Shown here in pieces: positions 61,801 through 64,000 of a stretch of 64,000 bases of DNA (its first letter is position 1; every line of letters begins with the position of its first letter). Position numbers and translations under genes: made by a program. Location: NCBI RefSeq assembly GCF_018691265.1, contig NW_024881330.1:19860886-19924885 (forward strand). The letters run 5' to 3'. The notes under the pieces were generated by a model. It had not been told where the DNA came from and ran no database searches. It worked only from the letters and a program-made list of their open reading frames with translations. This DNA is from Tyto alba (Eukaryota; Chordata; Aves; Strigiformes; Tytonidae).

Positions 61801-64000
61801 CATGTAACAAAAACTCTTAATGTGCCACTAATTAAGCAGCAATTTTTGAATACAAGAAATAGTAATACTAATTAAATGATCCAGAAAACTTAAGTTAAGC
61901 AACAACTATCGTGAGCTGTTAAAAATCTTCCATAATATTCTTTTCACTTGTTTTCAATTTATGTTAAAAGAAATCTAGTTTAGAGAATATGCCATCCCTT
62001 TATCTTTTTGGTTTTGATATCCAGTGAAAAACTATTTACTGAAACAAGAGTTGCGATGACAGCATTCAAAGAACTTGAGAAAGCCTGTCTACCACTAGCT
62101 GGAAGTCACTGCTTTGTTCTAGCTGTGTTTGAGATCTTAACATTATGATGCTTTTGTGAAAGGTAAAGAAAAGAAAACTTGGTTTATTTTGTCCAATTCT
62201 GACAATATATCAGATGAGTTTTCTGTGAAAGCCAATCATTGTTTTATTTGTTCTTGACTACCATGACTGCTTCACTTGCAGATCATGCTGATTCTGCACA
62301 CACAATCTAACTCGTGTGCTCCAAAACCTCCTCCTTAAATTAAGTGATACAGGTGTATTTTCTTTTTTTTTTAAATGTTCCTACTCATGGGCCAAATTAA
62401 TCTTTAATGCACCACTGAAACTACGTTAAATATTTATGAATCGTCTCTATAAAGTTCTACATAGCTCCTATAAGAAGCTGCACATCACCAGTTACAACTG
62501 ACATGCTAACCTAACACACCGTGCTTCTTTGCCAGACCTGCGATTCTTGGCTCCCTGTCACTCCACATAGTTTCTAATTCTTGTAAATATGAAGGAAGCA
62601 GGAAATACAACGCCATTTTCTACAGGATAATTAGCAACAGTAACGAGAAAAAAGGAGCAACATATCACCTTCATCTCGAATACATAAGCTGTAAAATACA
62701 TGATGCATATCCACATATACACATTTCTTTTAATACCATACCACCCTGAAGCCACATTTGGGTCATCTAAGTCCACTGAAGTTAAATGAGAGGTTTTCCT
62801 ACTCTTCAGATTTCAAAATACACTTTAAAGCTCAAGATACAGCAGCAGACAAAGTAAATAAAGAAAAATAAAGACAACAGCTCCAGCAGCGGAAAACAGT
62901 TATTTTCAGTTATCTTTCCTAATCACTGTACAATGCATTTACCTAACATAAAATTTAATCATGGTTAAACTCACCTTTGTCACAAAGAACCTGAGTGAAA
63001 AGTGAAGCAAGGCATAAACTATCTTTAATATGTCTCATATTATTCTTCTTCCCTAACCTCCAATAACAGCTTCATCTTTGAGCAATATGTAAGTAAAACC
63101 CATCTTGTTTAGAAAGGACTGAGTATATAAAGGACATTTTTCAGACAAATACCAACCACACATTCAGTTTCACAGAAATTAAGCATTTCAGACAAATTCA
63201 ACGTGAGCTACATTAAATTTCTAGAACTGTGTCCAAGTTCTTTGCTAGGGACTAGGTCACATTGCTGATGGTATTACCCCACCCAGGAAAAGCCTCATTG
63301 CACCAGGGATCTGGTTAAAGTACACATGGAGAAGGGAAAAAAGCCTTCTATCTCAGAACAGTCTTTGCATGGTCTGTTGCAGGATTCCATTCATTTTCAC
63401 TTTTGTTTACATTTCTTGAAATAGAGGAAAAAAACACAGAATTTTTCAAACATGTTCTTCTAAAGCAGAGACACTACCTTGTACCAACACTGATCTTCCT
63501 CTACACTCCAACACTTTCATTCGGACATGAACTGGAAGGTATCACCTGAGAAGTTATGATAAAACTACCCAGCTGGTCCCCAAAAATTTCTTGTTTAACA
63601 TACCCATATGCAAAACCATGCACCTAATCCAATGCCATAAATGTCAATCAAAACTTGAGCACCCTATACCTGGCCTTTACATTAGAGGTTACCTTCTAAT
63701 AACACCAATTCTGCAATACTCTCAGACAAAACAATCTAGGGCTAAATATGCAGAAATATATCCACAGTGCACAGTGCACCCATGAAAAATCTAATTTCTT
63801 TTTCCAATCACTGACACCTGAGAATAACCGCAGGAAAGAAAACCTTAATCTCTGGGTTTTGTAACAATGTATTTTCAAACAAAATAAAAGCTGGAAAAGT
63901 TCTTTACATAAACTGTTCTAGAGCAACTTCCGGGAAAGCCTATAAATAACACCAGTAATGCTCCATAAAACCTCTCTTCCCATACAGTGGCCTGACTGTT
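58820..64000 (-). other. EMC2: EMC2 intron 1, 3' part (5' end beyond window)
   Basis: The region upstream of exon 2 contains no sequence able to code the EMC2 N-terminus (MAKVSELYDVTWE in the human protein, from memory) and no CpG-island-like promoter, so intron 1 must extend past 64000. It holds an A16 run at 60580-60595 and a short GC-richer patch at 61.20-61.33 kb. Otherwise it is AT-rich with nothing recognisable. Confidence 0.75.

Overview
This is vertebrate nuclear DNA, most probably from a bird or another sauropsid. It is AT-rich and almost gene-free by length, with GT-AG introns of kilobase size. Its interspersed repeats are CR1-type LINE pieces with the typical sauropsid 3' end, plus older L2/L3/MIR-like remnants. 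I saw no primate- or rodent-type SINEs and no L1. The species cannot be named from the window.

One gene explains all the coding sequence I can support: EMC2 (also called TTC35), subunit 2 of the endoplasmic reticulum membrane protein complex, on the minus strand. Ten coding exons (family numbering 2 to 11) lie between 58819 and 22242. Every junction is GT-AG, the codon phase agrees across all nine introns, and the pieces code for residues 14 (partial) to 297 of a protein whose usual length is 297. Exon 1, with the promoter, start codon and about 13 codons, is not in the window and should lie beyond 64000.

Layout by coordinate: 1-22241 is the region 3' of EMC2. It starts with the 3' UTR (candidate poly(A) signal at 21941-21946) and continues as intergenic DNA with old repeats near 0.5-2.2 kb and 12.1-12.3 kb and a G-quadruplex-type tract at 1.7 kb. 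22242-58819 is the EMC2 gene body; its largest intron, intron 5 (35012-47889), holds an old 1.3 kb CR1 element containing an 18-G homopolymer. Intron 3 holds a second CR1 in the opposite direction. 58820-64000 is part of intron 1 and shows no coding exon.

The long open frames outside these exons lack family resemblance and matching splice signals, and some lie inside repeats; I left them out. I found no CRISPR array, operon, intact mobile element, recognisable tRNA or rRNA gene, or novel biological system. The observations most worth checking are the tandem splice acceptor at EMC2 exon 11, the extreme homopolymer and G-run tracts, the old LINE copies, and a GC-richer patch with donor-like signals at 61.2-61.3 kb in intron 1.
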